From positions 5,957,001-6,021,000 of the forward strand of contig JAJFZO010000191.1 of the NCBI GenBank assembly GCA_021397835.1: 64,000 nucleotides of DNA. The letters run 5' to 3'. A program made the translations under genes and the position numbers. Numbering within the stretch: position 1 is the stretch's first letter; each line of letters starts with the position of its first letter. Source of the stretch: Moringa oleifera (taxonomy: Eukaryota; Streptophyta; Magnoliopsida; Brassicales; Moringaceae). A model generated the notes under the pieces. The model worked only from the letters and a program-made list of their open reading frames with translations, was not told where the DNA came from and did no database searches. Shown piece after piece: positions 23,760-35,639 of this stretch.

Positions 23760-25045
23760 AATTTATATTTGCTTTTGACATGGAGTAGTGAAGGTACAAA
23801 AGAACAAGAACTCATTAGAGAAGACAATATTTGGATATAAATGGGGAAAAGAAAAAGTTTCCATAGAGTCTCTTTTCATGAAGAAAGTAAAGGACATTCC
23901 AGTATGAAGCCTTCTTCGAAGCAACAATGTCAACCATAATCTAATGTTAAGCCTTCTATTAAAGAATATAGTAGCACAAAGTCAACAAATACATTTAGTA
24001 AAATTTCATTTGTATTATATGATCACTCATTTCCTTAAAAAATTTGATAATGTTTTTATTTTCATATTTTTCAGATAAAAGAAGAAAAAGATGGCCTAAA
24101 TTACTAGCACATATTTGAAATCAACCCAAAAGAGAAAAGGTAACTATGTAATTCAATGATAGAAGATAAGCTATTGGAGACGAAGGACGTGTACTTGCAA
24201 TTTCTTAGGAATTTCGCAAGAAATCAAAATTCCTAAGAAATCAAAATGCAACTCCTTTTCATATTGATGATTGGAGAATGTTTCCAAAGAAAGACAAAGA
24301 GAACTTGTTATAACATTGGTTAAGGTAAGCAAACATTAAATTTTAAATATTGTTTTTTGTGTTTTAAGATTTATTATATAATAGGATATATAGTACATTT
24401 GTTGATTTTTTTTTTTTGTATACTTTAATGCAGTCAAAAATTTTAATACCCTAAAAGTGGTGAAAAATGGGTGTTGAGATCACTTGGAAAGAAGTGGAAA
24501 TACTATAAATATGGGATCAAAGGTGAGTTTTTTATATGTTATATTGTGTAACTTTATGCAACCCTAAAATGTTGTGTCATATCAAGTTCTTAGTTTTAAA
24601 TATAACTTTCTTTACATATTACTAAAAGTATATGCTAAAAACATGTTTTTATATGTTATATTGGGATAAAATTTAATGAAAGATAAGTTAAGTCAATCTG
24701 CAAGTTCTAATAAGCAATAAAAAAAAAAGCATTAAATTAGGCAAATGATATATGTTCGTAAGTAATGGGACCAAAAATAATTGGTCTTGTGCATGGATTA
24801 AGGCTTAGTCTAACTCTAAAAAGTTTATTGACTTCATCATTCTTTTGCATGAGAAAAAATGCGAATGAGAATACAGTTGATGAGAGGATTCATAAGTTAG
24901 AAAATGACTTAAAAATCATGAAAGAAAATCAAGAACATTTATAAGCTGAGCTTATAATGATGAAATCATTGTTAACAGGAAGGTCTTCTAATACAATACA
25001 TATTAAAAATGATAGACCATTTAACAATCATGAATGATTTACTTC
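23760..25045 (+). pseudogene. CACTA-1 second ORF (Transposase_24, Ptta/En/Spm) remnant
   Basis: It parallels the better copy in CACTA-2 (50990-53100). Pieces are the exon with GKRKSFHRVSFHEESKGHSS (23840-23900), the LLAHIFEINPKEK block (about 24100), the IDDWRMFPKKDKE block (24262-24302), and the coiled-coil tail LENDLKIMKENQEHL (24898-24942). Introns with GTAAGC donors lie between. In En/Spm relatives the second protein binds subterminal repeats and helps transposition. Stops, a frameshift after FRNFA and an 18-base insertion forming a perfect hairpin (24201-24240) show decay. Confidence 0.7.
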
Positions 25046-26140
25046 ATGTCTTCTATTGTTTATGATTATCCGTGTTGATTCTAACTATAGATTTAGAATC
25101 AAACTATAGATTTATATTTTATATTTTTTCCCTTTTTGATCTAACGTTGGATTTTGTAAAATGTTTACAAAGTGTTGAAATATGTTAGATATCGATTTGG
25201 TCAATAACTTGTTCATTTAGGCTATTGTTAGATAAATCTTTGAGAGTAAAATGAGATTAGGTACATGATTATGTATTATATTGTTAAATCTAATAGGCTA
25301 TTGTTAATTCTTATTACATGGTATCAATATTTTTAATATTGTTGGGGATTTACTTTTTTGCTTTATGTTTATTGAATTATGAAAGAGAGAAGTGGTTCAA
25401 AGTTAAAAGAGATAAAAATAGAAATGCTCGATTTCTTATTTTTAACGTATGTCATTGTCTTTAGAACAAGCCTGTGAAATCCTATCCTAATTTGCGATCT
25501 GAAATCAATTTGATATCAAACATAATCACTTGAAAAGCATACATTTTTTTTATAAAAAAAAAAGTGGGAAAAAGCCCACCATGATAGAAAACAACATATT
25601 ACAATTTAACTTTATTTTATATTGTATTATTGAGATGCATATTCTTTTTTGTTTAATAGATTTCAGATGCATTAAGTGCTCATAAAGATGTTGAAGAAAA
25701 TGATGAAAATTCGGTATCTGAACCTTCTCAGGGTTTTTTTTTTTTTTTTTGGTTCTTATGAAATAGTTATATTTTGTACATGTTCATGCATATTTTTTTC
25801 ATTTTCAGATCATACATTGTGAACTAACTATCATTTGTTAGAGATTGACAAAATGACATTTTAAGGAGTAGTGTATTAACTTTTAACTTTTTAAATTCAA
25901 GAGCATTGATGACCTTTTTATTTGGAATTATATTTCTGTTAAATGACTATTTGACATTTACATATATTTTGTTATATAAAAAGATAATATAAATGATACT
26001 TTCATTGTGAATGAGAATATTTTTTTAATTATATTGTGAGTTGCAATTTTAAATTTTTGTACTTTAATTTATAAATATTTTTTAAAAAATAGTAGTTATT
26101 CAAATGTTAATTATCTTTATAAACTTATAATTTGGTTTAT
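25046..26140. other. CACTA-1 3' untranslated part
   Basis: AT-rich DNA that matches CACTA-2 at 53100-53640 in patches (for example the ACATTGTGAACTAACTATCATTTG type region near 25815). No gene seen. Poly-A and poly-T runs at 25550-25563 and 25733-25751. Confidence 0.5.
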
Positions 26141-26149
26141 ATCGATAAT

Positions 26150-26680
26150 TATATTAACATTTAATGACAAATTATTAATTGTCACAAAAAAAGTCAACTT
26201 GTTTTTAACAACAATTGCTAATTATTTGATAATTACCGCTAATTACATAAACATTTACTGGCAATTGATAATTGTCATAAATAAAATAAAAGTTAAATCA
26301 TTTTTAGTGACAATTATTTTTTACCTTAATAATTATCATTAAATAACTAGATATTTAACAATAATTAATAATTATCGTAAATAATACAAATGTTAATTTA
26401 TTTTTAGCAGTAATTTATAATTATCACTAACAAAACAAATGCTTATATACTTTTTTGCAGTATTTGTCAACTATCGCTAAAAATTGCTAGTAACAATATA
26501 AATTTTTAACGATAATTATTTTATTTCTTTACTAGCAATTGTGATAATTACCGCTATAAGGTTTTCTCGACCCCGCTTAATGTCGGCTTTTGATCAATTA
26601 CTGGTAAAGACATTAATGACAATTATAATTATCTCTAAAACTCAAAATAATTACTGTTAAAACCCTTTAATGTTGCAGTG
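26150..26680. repeat. subterminal repeat array and 3' terminus of CACTA-1
   Basis: Motifs of the form GATAATTATCGCTAA, AATTGATAATTGTC and TAATTACCGCTA recur about every 45-50 bases in both orientations up to the terminal CAGTG. The CACTA-2 end (53640-54258) has the same array. In maize En/Spm, TNPA binds 12-bp subterminal repeats; by analogy these are the likely transposase-binding units (inference). Confidence 0.7.
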
Positions 26681-27830
26681 TGCACTTCACTAATTAAATG
26701 AGTTTTTGATAACATGGTTGTTGGAATAGTTGATAGCTTTTCATTGTAATTTCTCATAGATGGTGTCAACGATGCTACCTAAAAATATTAGGTAGCTGGA
26801 TGTGGACACATGGAGAAAGATCTCTAATACATGGTGGATGATGAGAGGATTGAAGGAATCTAAAGACAAAAAACTAATTAAGGGGCTATCACAATACGAC
26901 TAGGATACACTTTGATGCTCAAATCCGTTACAATTTTTATAGCCTAGTTATGAAGAAGATAGCTTAAGTGCATCATACCTGAGGTCTTGTTTATATAATT
27001 AGATAAGAAAGTACTTTGATCATTTCAATAAGGATGTAGCTTGCCCTAACGTTTGCAAGTGATATACTGATTCCTTGTAATAACCTCTAAGCTTTTGGTC
27101 TTCATCCTATTTATCAACCACCTAAATTATGATAAACTTGTATTGACTATGTGACTGACAATTTAAAATTTTGGCATCTCATTCATTGACTCAAGGGCAT
27201 TTTCATTGTGATTTAACCAAATTTATTGTTTGACGTAGGCTTGATGAACTGAATTGTACAAGTCCATACCTTATAAGCCTTATTATAAGGTTCAATTAGG
27301 ATATAACACATCACAGATAAATGGTTCTCTTTCTTCTATATTTTATATTTTGTTTTATAATAGTTAAAGCTTGTGGTCTAAGCTAATCTCTTTTCCTCAC
27401 TTTTTCCCCCCTTCTCTTCCTTCTTTTTATTTTAGATTTTACTTATTTAAACTAGATTGGTGATCTGTTGAGCTTTATATTATCAAAAGGAATAAGTATC
27501 ATATTCAATGTACATGATAATTATCTTTAAAATAATTACTTAAAGTTTTAAATTTTTAAATAAATATAAAAATTAAATTTAAAAAGTTCAACGTAATGTT
27601 TGAAAAAAAAATAGGATAGAAATAAGTTTTCTTAAAAAATCATATCTTTGTCCCCTTATACACGGCACATAAAACTTAGGCAATGCAGATGTTGGCTTTA
27701 CGGACAGATGCATTGCTTGAAATCCAAGAGGAAAGTTTTGGGCGATGATGGTGAGGTAGTTACTTTCTTCTAAGCTTTTTGTCATCTTATTTATAGCCAT
27801 TAGGGAATAAAACTCTAAGCCTTCAACCAA
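26681..27830 (-). other. gypsy leader and unassigned DNA between CACTA-1 and duplication copy A
   Basis: On the minus strand near 26790-26745 the text GTTGACACCATCTATGAGAA resembles the GG(C)GCCGTCTGTGGGAA box just inside the 5' LTR of Tat/Athila gypsy elements, in the right orientation for the gag at 17.0-18.46 kb. LTR ends to the right could not be placed. From 27250 to 27830 I see only AT-rich and pyrimidine-rich DNA with a short open frame (minus strand, 27588-27830) of no recognisable family. Confidence 0.45.
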
Positions 27831-27938
27831 TTGTTGAACCAGGAAGCAATTGGGAAGAAGAGGACATGGAATTTGAAGAATGAGAAGGATGAGGATGAAG
27901 ATGATGCACTAAGTGGTGTAGATGCCTTGAATGAGTAG
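27831..27938. repeat. segmental duplication copy A, first segment
   Basis: The stretch with ACCAGGAAGCAATTGGGAAG and AGAGGACATGGAATTT matches 54528-54615 in copy B (ACCAGGAAGCGACTGGGGAG, AGAGGACATGGAATTT, then CACTAAGTGGTG). Copy A carries a short purine-rich GAGGATGAAGATGA insertion. It is cut at about 27938 by the Tork-like copia and resumes at 33490. Confidence 0.85.
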
Positions 27939-28353
27939 TATTACCAAATTCCTACTGTGCGTATAGGAGATCCGAGATAAAAATTTTTAGATTATTTTAT
28001 CCTAGGGATTGTGGGACTATAAACGGTTACATATCGAGGGTAGTGCCATGAAACATCTTAAAGAAAGTGACCTAGTCTGTTCTTTATAGTGGAGACTGGT
28101 GTGGTTTCCACGAGAGAGCGGTAATGCATGCAGACCATGTGGTAGATAATGTATATTAGGAGATAAGGTTTATTTGTGGTGGGGTGATGAGTCAATAGCA
28201 AAAGATAAAGTTTATTTGTTGTTGGGCTCATAAGTCAGCAGAAAACACAGTTTTATGCTAACGTGAAGTTGACTGATAAGTCAGTAGAACACTGGGTCTT
28301 CTGCTGAGGTGTAGTTGATTTGTCCAACAAATATTTTTAAATTCATCTTCAAC
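27939..28353 (-). repeat. 3' LTR of the Tork-like copia, with an inverted segment
   Basis: Segment 28090-28353 matches 33250-33489 directly; both end ...TTCATCTTCAACA, which is TGTTGAAGATGAA at the LTR start on the minus strand. Next to it is the polypurine tract AAGTGGGAGATT (minus strand, 28354-28366). The other part, 27939-28077, matches 32876-33010 only as reverse complement: GGTCACTTTCTTTAAGA on the minus strand here, GGTCACTTTCTTTTAAGA on the plus strand there. The LTR middle (about 33020-33240) is missing. So the LTR suffered an internal inversion with deletion. Confidence 0.8.
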
Positions 28354-28904
28354 AAATCTCCCACTTGAATTTAAAATTAAAATACCTTTTTTTTTCATCG
28401 AGCATTATCAAGATAATGAGATTGTACATTAACAGAGATGTCTCTCGACTTAAACCTTTGCATAGTGATGATGCTTTAGATTATACTAGAGTAACTCGTA
28501 GTTTTAAACTATATTTCTAATAGCATTTCACACACAATATTTTTAAGGTGTAGTTCAAAAAAAGCCCATACCTTTTTGGCTATGCACGTATATCTCAATA
28601 TAGTAAATGCTCTAGAGAATTCGCCCAAAAATTTCATAGAAAATGGCCAAACTTCCACATTCACATAGGTGAGGCTATCAAGAATATTCTTATAGCTAGA
28701 TACTCCACTTTATATAGAGTATAGACTCATTAAGAATTTAATTCATTCTTTTTCTTTTATTTCAAAATTCCATACTTCTAGTAGAATGAGACTTAGAATA
28801 GTATATTTCATTTTCTATCATTTCATAACTTGTTATTACCCTTTAAACCTATTTCTTGGAATCTCCAGTCCATAGGTTAGATTACCATCATGAGTGACTC
28901 ATTA

Positions 28905-29400
28905 CTACAAAGGCATCAATCCTATCCCTTTCAAGGTTTTAAAAACCTTTTCTTTAGCCAGTCCTTTCGTTAAAGGATCAACTAAGTTATCATCAAACCG
29001 TATATGAACCACTCTAACAGTTTCTATAGAGACAAATTCTTTAACAGTTGTATGTTTACGATGTATCTGCTGTTTCTTACCATTATAGTAATGATTTTGA
29101 ACTTTTGCAATAGTTGTGATACTATCACAATGGACCAAAATGGTTGGTATCGATCTTTCCCATACCAGGATCTCAGTTAGCAAACTTCTTAGCTAGCCTG
29201 CTTCTTCACTAGTTGTAGCTAATGCTATCATCTCAGACTTCATCATGGATTATGCTAGAATAATCTGTTTCTTGGACTTCTATGAAACAGCTCCACCTAC
29301 AATGTTGAAAATATAACCACTTGTTATCTTGGAATCTTCTAAAAGTGTGTTTCAATTAGCATGGCTATATCCTTTTAGAACAGCGAAAAACATTTGATAA
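28905..29400 (-). pseudogene. Tork-like copia RNase H remnant
   Basis: An open 92-codon piece (28905-29183) reads ILVHCDSITTIAKVQNHYYN, then KHTTVKEFVSIETVRVVHI and DPLTKGLAKE, the conserved end of copia RNase H. The upstream part (29184-29400) has stops. RNase H removes the RNA template during reverse transcription. Confidence 0.85.
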
Positions 29401-30480
29401 TGTAATCCAAAGTTCATAGTCCTTTTGAGGTACCTCATGACCCTTTCAATAGTATGGTAATACTCTGTACCAAGTCTACTGGTAAACCTACATAATAACC
29501 TCATAACATAAGTTATATCAGGCCTAGTGCTGTCAGTAGCATAATGTAAGCTACCTATGATGCTCGCATATTCAGTTTGTCTAACACTATCTTTAGTGTT
29601 CTTAACCAATTTAATACTAGGGTCATATGGATTACAAAATAGGCTTACAGTCAAAGTAATTATGTTTCTCTAGGATCTTCTCAATATAGTATGATTGATA
29701 AAAAAAAGTCCCTTTGTTGTCCTAATAATTTTTATTCCAAAGATTACATTTGCTTCTCCTAAGTCTTTCATGTCGAAGTTAGCATATAGTAAGGACTTTA
29801 CTTTCTCTATGACATGAATATTAAAGCCGAAGATAATCAAGTTATCCACATAAAGACATATGATAATGTAAAGATTATTTTTTATATTATAATAGATGCA
29901 CTAACGTTAAATCTATGTGAGATGACAAGATTATCAAATTTTTCATGCAGTTGTTTAGGCGCTTGTTTCATACAATACAGTGATTTGTCCAGCTTACAAA
30001 CTTTATTTTCTTGGCCTGAAACCATAAGACTTTCAAGTTGCTCCATATAAATTTTTGCTTCTAATTCTCTATTTAGAAATACGGTTTTTACATATATTTG
30101 ATATATAACTAAGTGATGTATAGTTACTAGTGCTATCAACACTCGTATGAATGTTATTCTAGAAACTAGAGAAAAAGTATCAAAAAAATCCACATTATCT
30201 CTTTATCTATACCCTTTGGCTATGAAGCGAGCCTTGTATTTCTCAATTGTACCATCAAGTTTCAATTTTTTCTTCAGTACCCATTTACAACATACAGCTT
30301 TGCACCCTAAAGGTAAGTTTATTAGATGCCAAGTTTTATTGGACTCAAGAGAGTCCATTTCATAATTTACTGCTTCTTCCCATAAGTTAGCGTCTAGAAA
30401 AGATAAAGCTTTTTTAAGTGTTTAAGGATCTTCCTTTAAAATGTATGCATAAAAATCAGCTCCATAGTCCTTAAGAGTTT
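29400..30480 (-). pseudogene. Tork-like copia reverse transcriptase remnant
   Basis: On the minus strand the RVT_2 domain is readable from the WEEAVNYEMDSLESNKTW block (about 30385) through YVKTVFLNRELEAKIYMEQ (about 30080; normally DVKTAFLNG) and YCMKQAPKQLHEKFD (about 29950). The catalytic YVDD box reads YVDN near 29850, in the text ICLYVDNLIIFGF, so one catalytic Asp is lost. A frameshift follows the 103-codon open piece 29882-30193. The tail 29352-29654 (YASIIGSLHYATDSTRPDIT) continues toward RNase H. The enzyme is inactive. Confidence 0.88.
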
Positions 30481-30649
30481 TAATTCGTTTACTCTGCCTA
30501 AGCTACTTTTCTTTGTCAATTGGTTAATCAATTCTATCATTTGGCTGACTATTAGAAGTCGAGCCTCTACTATGCCTTGATTTAAAAGGAAATCTATATT
30601 CTTAGAAGTCTACATCATTAGATTCAATGACTACTTGCTTTTTCAAATC

Positions 30650-31867
30650 AAAAAATTTATAAGCTTTAATGTTTACAGCATATCCTATGAAAACACATTC
30701 ATATGCTCTACTAGCGAGCTTATTTCTTTTGAGATTAGGAATTCAAACATAAGCTAAGCACCCCTAGGTTCTTAAGTAATACAAGTTAGGTGTTCTGTTC
30801 TTCAGGATCTTATAAAGGGATACCTCACTTTTATTTTTAGGGATTCTGTTAAGCACATAAGATACAGTTGGCAAAATTTCTCTCCACTAATGAAAAGCTA
30901 CACCAAAATTTAATATAATGGCTACTACTAATTTAGTAAAAGTCCTATTTTTTCTTTCAACTTTGTCATTCATTCCAGGAGAATACGGTACAGTTCTTTC
31001 ATGTAGTATTCCTTTGGTCTTCTAAAATTCAGTAAAAAAACCAAAATCATACTCAATACTTCTATCACTTCGTAGTCTTTTTACCTTCCTATTGTACTGA
31101 GTTTTTACTTCAATTAAGAATAGCTTAAACATGTCAAATATTTCACTTTTATTTTTCATGAGATATGCATAAGTTTAATTAGAACAATCATCTATGAGTG
31201 TTATAAAATATATTTTTCTATTTCTTGTTAAAACACCATCAAATTCACAAATGTCAAAATGAATTAATTTCAACAGTTTAGTTTCTCTAAGAACTAATCT
31301 ATGTGGGGTTTTTGTAATCTTAACTTGGCTATAGTATTCACATTTCTCAAAATTATCTATAGGCAGTTTAAGGATGAGTTTTAAGCTACTCATGTTTTGA
31401 ATTAATCGCCTATTCACATGACAAAGTCTAGCATGCCAAGTATTAAAAGTGCATAACATGTAAGCAGAAGATGATACTTTATTCATATCAATGTTCAATT
31501 TAAACATGTCATTGGCAACATAACACTTCCTAATAAAAACATTATTCTTTGTTATTGTGTATAGATCAGCACCTATCATTTGGGTAAACCCAGCCTTGTT
31601 GAGAAGATAGCCTGAGACTAAGTTCTTTCTCATCTTTGTAATATGCAGAACATCTTCTAGTCTAACGATCTTTCCAAAGGTAAACTTTAATTTGACCTCA
31701 TCGGTACTAGCGACAATAATGGAGTAGAAATCTCTCAGTAACACCTTCTTATCCTTAGCTACAGAATAAGACTTGAACAGATTTCTATTAAAATAGATAT
31801 GGTGGAAAGCACCAGTATCCACCCACCATTTTTTAGATCCCCCAACGAGATTAACCTCAGAGATCAT
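30650..31867 (-). pseudogene. Tork-like copia protease, pre-integrase and integrase remnant
   Basis: The longest open frame of the window (31175-31867, 230 codons) holds the protease box WWVDTGAFHHI (residues 14-24), a pre-integrase WHARLCHVNRRLIQNM block, a C/H knuckle where the second Cys is Tyr (CEYYSQVKITKTPH), and the first integrase Asp in LIHFDICEF. Beyond a stop at about 31172 the frame continues through LRSDRSIEYDF (second Asp region), PYSPGMNDKVERKNR (DD-35-E Glu region) and LNRIPKNKS. In a live element these cut the polyprotein and insert the cDNA. Confidence 0.9.
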
Positions 31868-31879
31868 AGCAATTAATTG

Positions 31880-32720
31880 CTCTTCAATTAGGTTTGTCTA
31901 TGGAGTAGGATGAGGCCTATTTCGACAATTCCTAACCATGTGACCAGCTTATTACAACTATAACACATGAATGTGTTATTTCTCTATGATGATTTGGATA
32001 TATTTCTTAAGGAGTTCCTATTCTGATTCTTTCAGTTTTGGTTAGTGTTTCGATTCTGATTCTTCATGTTCTTTCCTTTTGATTTCAGAATCACAGAGGA
32101 ACTTTTGTTTGCCTCGTTGTTAGAAATAACGAGCATTTCTTCTAGTTGGTCTTGCTTTTGGGCTTCTTCTTTAATCCTAAAGTGAGTATGAGCCCTTCTA
32201 AGGAAAGCTCTTTACTTTTGTGCATAAGGATATTCTTAAAATCTTTTCAACTTGGGGGTTAACTTATTTATCATAAATACTACTTGAAATTACTCAAGCA
32301 AAAGCATATTTTCTGAGATGATCTCATGCACTATTTTTTGTAGTTCATGTGACTCATTCTCGATAGACTTGTCATCAGTCATCATAAATCTCATATATCT
32401 ACTTACTACAAATTTCTTAGCTCTAGTCTCCTCAGTATCATATTTTTTCTAAAGTGTTTCCAATATCTCTTTAGCAAATTTATCATAATTATAATAGTCA
32501 TAAAGATCATCAAATAATCCATTTAGGATAAAATTTTTACATAAAAAAATCATTTTTTACCCATGATTCAAGATTTTTCTTATAAGCATATATGGATTCA
32601 TCAGACAAAACAGGTTTATTTGTACGAATCACATAAGCCACCTTTTTCATGGTTAAGAAAAACAATATTTTTTTCTCCACCTTTTGAAATGAGCTCCTTT
32701 AAAACGAAAATGTTTATTTA
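31880..32720 (-). pseudogene. Tork-like copia gag remnant with zinc knuckle
   Basis: The minus strand from 32690 reads WRKKLFFLTMKKVAYVIRT, then DESIYAYKKNLESWVKNDF, the conserved N-terminal gag of copia. Near 31965-31920 the text GHMVRNCRNR is the second half of a CCHC knuckle. Many stops and frameshifts lie between. Confidence 0.75.
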
Positions 32721-32867
32721 GATCGACACTAGCAGATATTATTTTAGTAATAAATATAATAGCATACGTGGCAACAGAAATGTCTTAAAATTGTTGTAAA
32801 CTATATCACCTGAAATAAATAGTAAACAGGAAAGTTATGACCAAAATTTTGATAGGTTAGATCACAT

Positions 32868-33489
32868 ATTAGGTCACTTTCTTTTAAGACGTTTCGTGGC
32901 TCTGCCCTCGTTACGCAGCAATTTACAGCACCGTCGTTTGCACGATAAAACAATCTAAAAATCTCTGCCTCGAATCTCTTATCATAGTAAAAATTTGGTA
33001 ATACTACACCTCTTTCTGATTTACTTGGAATCTAGATGGAATAAATAAATTAAGATTTTATTTAAAAAAAATAAAACCTCAAAAATTAAGAAAGATAGTA
33101 CTCCAAAATTAAGGAAGGGTAAAACCTTAAAATTAAAGAAAGGTAAAACCCAAAATTAGAAAAATATATGATGTGATGAGGGAGAGAAGAGAAAAGAGGA
33201 AAGAAGATAAGAGAACTTAAAGCTTTTGATTGATGATTTGGGAGAGTGTGATGAGTGGTATTTATAGTGGAGACTAGTGAGGCTTTCACATGAGGTTAGC
33301 AATGCACCCAGGCTATGTGGTAGATAATGTATGTTAGGAAATAATGTTTATTTGTTGGTGGGATGACGAATTAACAATAAAAGATAAAGTCTGTTTATTG
33401 GTGAATTGATAATTAAGCCAGCAGAAGACTAAGTCTCCCGCTGAGTGGAGCTGATTTGTCCAACAAATCTTTTAAATTCATCTTCAACA
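32868..33489 (-). repeat. 5' LTR of the Tork-like copia
   Basis: It starts TGTTGAAGATGAATTT on the minus strand at 33489, where copy-A host sequence (GTTCTTGGTTTCAC) resumes. It contains a TATA-like ATAAATACC (minus strand, 33257-33265). Its left limit next to the primer-binding site was not resolved; a clear tRNA-Met complement was not found, so 32868 is the end of similarity to the rearranged 3' LTR. Confidence 0.7.
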
Positions 33490-35500
33490 GTTCTTGGTTT
33501 CACATCTCTAGGCTTCACTATTAATCTGAAGTTTATACATATTTAGCATTCCTCACATTAAGTTTATCGAACAGATTAACTTGGTAAGTTATCTTGCTGA
33601 CTCCATGGTGAAGTTCTCTCATAATGCCTGGCAATTCTTTGATAATCTTTGCCAGGTTTACTTTAATCTCTGTTAAGCATCACAAGTTTAGTTTTTTGCT
33701 TGGTCCCCCTTTGCACATAGCATGCTAATAAAACTTTCGAAATTGCAGAGCCTGACAAAATATCAATTGAATGCTATCTCGTTGGTTCTAAATCGTCGAG
33801 AGTTTGCAAACTCAAGTGTCATCCAGCAAAGTTCCCAAGACTCTAATTCCTGTTAGACGGGTTATCCTTTATGATTAATAAACAGCAGAAGCTGGATGAC
33901 ATTATCTCAAAAAAAAAAAAAATGTCGTATTCTCCACAATTTTATCAAAAAATTTTTAAGTTTATTATATGTAATCCATTTTCATGGCAGCCTGAGGTTA
34001 AGACATAAACAGTAGAATTGATATTGACGTTTGCGGAGAGAATTAGGATGGTCGGCTTAGACGCTGACTATTGCTCTCGTGGTATGAATGCCCAGATAGC
34101 GAAAGGGATATATTAATGGTCAAATTCTATCGCATGAGCCATGCATGCGGCTTCGTAATTAGAAGCGAACTTATGACTCTGACCCATTTTCATGGCAAGA
34201 AGAATGTTACTGACTGTGACCCATATCTATCTCAGGCCTTACCATCTTTACGTGACTCACTGCAACCACAAGTTCCAGAGTAGAGTGATTAGATTTTGGA
34301 CATTTTTCCCCATGAATTAAACGTGTGCTAACAAGGAGAAACGTGGACAACTTGAGTACAAATTGGCCGGAGTCAATTCGTCCTTGATTTCCATGTTTAG
34401 TTCATTTTTCAGACTAGGATCCATTTTAAGCTACGGAAACCATTCAGCTCAAGGAATCTTAAAAAAAATAAAAAATCAAAAGATTCGTTAATGCAGGCAT
34501 AATTTGAGTAACATCATGGTGGTTATGAGAAACTGCCCAAGTTCACCATATGATTGAGTTTCGAGCAATATCCTTTGCTATCTAATCTGACTCCAGACAC
34601 TCTTACTATTGCCACCAGTTAATCTTTCGAAGTAGGTATGGATTTATAATGGCTGGATCAGGGCTTTCTTTTTCTGAAAACAACGATAAAAGAAATTGAA
34701 AAAAACATTGAACAGCCTGCTGCTAATCCTAGCTGGAAGACCTCCAATGACATATTACTTGCTGGTAATAGATGAAGAAGCCAAGAACATTATGCAAAAA
34801 TAATTAATATTTCCAGCCAGTTAAAAAATGAGGTGAACTGTATAATAACTCAGAAGGACCAAACGTGGATACCGGTGAACTTGTCTTTAATATTGGTTTA
34901 TCTGAGGTGGAATTAGAGTAATGCTTAAACCTATACGACCCACTCTTTCGTACTTAAAAAGGGGCAGAGGTGGCTGTGGTGGTAGCAGTGGGGTCAGGAG
35001 TGGCTGGGCATGGAAGGGAAAAGGGGCTGGCAGGTGGGGTAGCAACGGGGGCTTACATTTACTCAACCTTTAAAGAAATGTTATATTGAAAGACATAAAA
35101 TGAAAATGCTAATATAGATATCAGTTTATATATATTTATATATATATGTCAAAATAAATTATATATTATTCATATTTTTAATTAAATTTTTATAATTTTT
35201 ATAATTAATTTTATATATTAATTTTTAATTTGATTTAAATTAATTTTTTATTTTTATTTTTAAAAAATATTTAAAATAAAAATCTTGTATAATAAATTTT
35301 GACTTAAAATTTATCACAGATGTAAAAAAAAATTATTCAAGTTATCATCATAAATTTTTTTAATAATTTTATAATATTAAAAATATTTTTTATGAATTTT
35401 TAAAATTTTTAATCTTTTAGTTTTTAAAAAAAATAAAAATTTTGAAACTTTTTTATGATTATATCTTGAATATTTTTTTTTTTTACATTTATCCAAATTT
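33490..35500. repeat. segmental duplication copy A, second segment
   Basis: It matches copy B 54613-55620. Shared stretches include GAACAGATTAA near 33572/54694, TCTTTGCCAGGTTTACTTT near 33647/54771, CTGACTATTGCTCTCGTGG near 34063/55045 (C for T in B) and AGCGAAAGGG near 34098/55079. AT-rich text also matches (35260-35500 with 55390-55620). Reading frames are not conserved between copies, so this is probably non-coding sequence 3' of the RING-H2 gene. A G-rich stretch (34965-35055) is found only in copy A. Confidence 0.8.
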
Positions 35501-35639
35501 TCTAGTCAAAGTACTAGAATTACGATGGTTTGCATGATGTCCTTCCTTATGTTGTGAATTGGTCAAATCTAATGCGAATGCTAATAAGATTCGCAAAGAA
35601 TTTTGGATCCTTGGAGCTAAACGATTTAATATTGTTAAG

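Larger units (their letters stand above)
18465..26680 (+). mobile_element. CACTA-1: internally deleted CACTA (En/Spm) element
   Basis: It starts CACTACAACAAAA at 18465 and ends TTAATGTTGCAGTG at 26680, the inverted CACTG/CAGTG termini of the superfamily. The first 300 bases match the start of CACTA-2 (42608): both have ATTGTTTATAATT about 180-190 bases in. The last 550 bases match the end of CACTA-2. TNP2 is missing; only the second-ORF (Transposase_24) remnant is left. An NB-ARC fragment and a small MULE lie inside. A 3-bp target duplication is not evident (CAC on the left, TGC on the right). The element splits a gypsy gag region from its leader. Confidence 0.8.
27939..33489 (-). mobile_element. 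Ty1/copia retrotransposon, Tork-like, inserted in copy A
   Basis: The element lies on the minus strand with LTR-like ends at 32.87-33.49 kb (5') and 27.94-28.35 kb (3'). Order from right to left is gag, zinc knuckle, protease, pre-integrase, integrase, RT and RNase H. Its insertion in copy A is proved by copy B (54.5-54.7 kb), where the flanking sequences are continuous. The RT text IYMEQ, APKQLHEKF and FDMKDLGEAN is of Tork type. Most of pol is in one frame with about a dozen stops, so it is younger than the copia at 1-7 kb but not active. The 3' LTR is rearranged. Confidence 0.9.

Noticed and set aside
18462..26683. 3-bp target site duplication for CACTA-1
   Set aside because: The bases next to the ends are CAC and TGC and do not match, so none is claimed; CACTA-2 also shows none.
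34071..34283. 70-codon frame in copy A
   Set aside because: The homologous DNA in copy B (55052-55290) has frameshifting indels and stops; probably non-coding.
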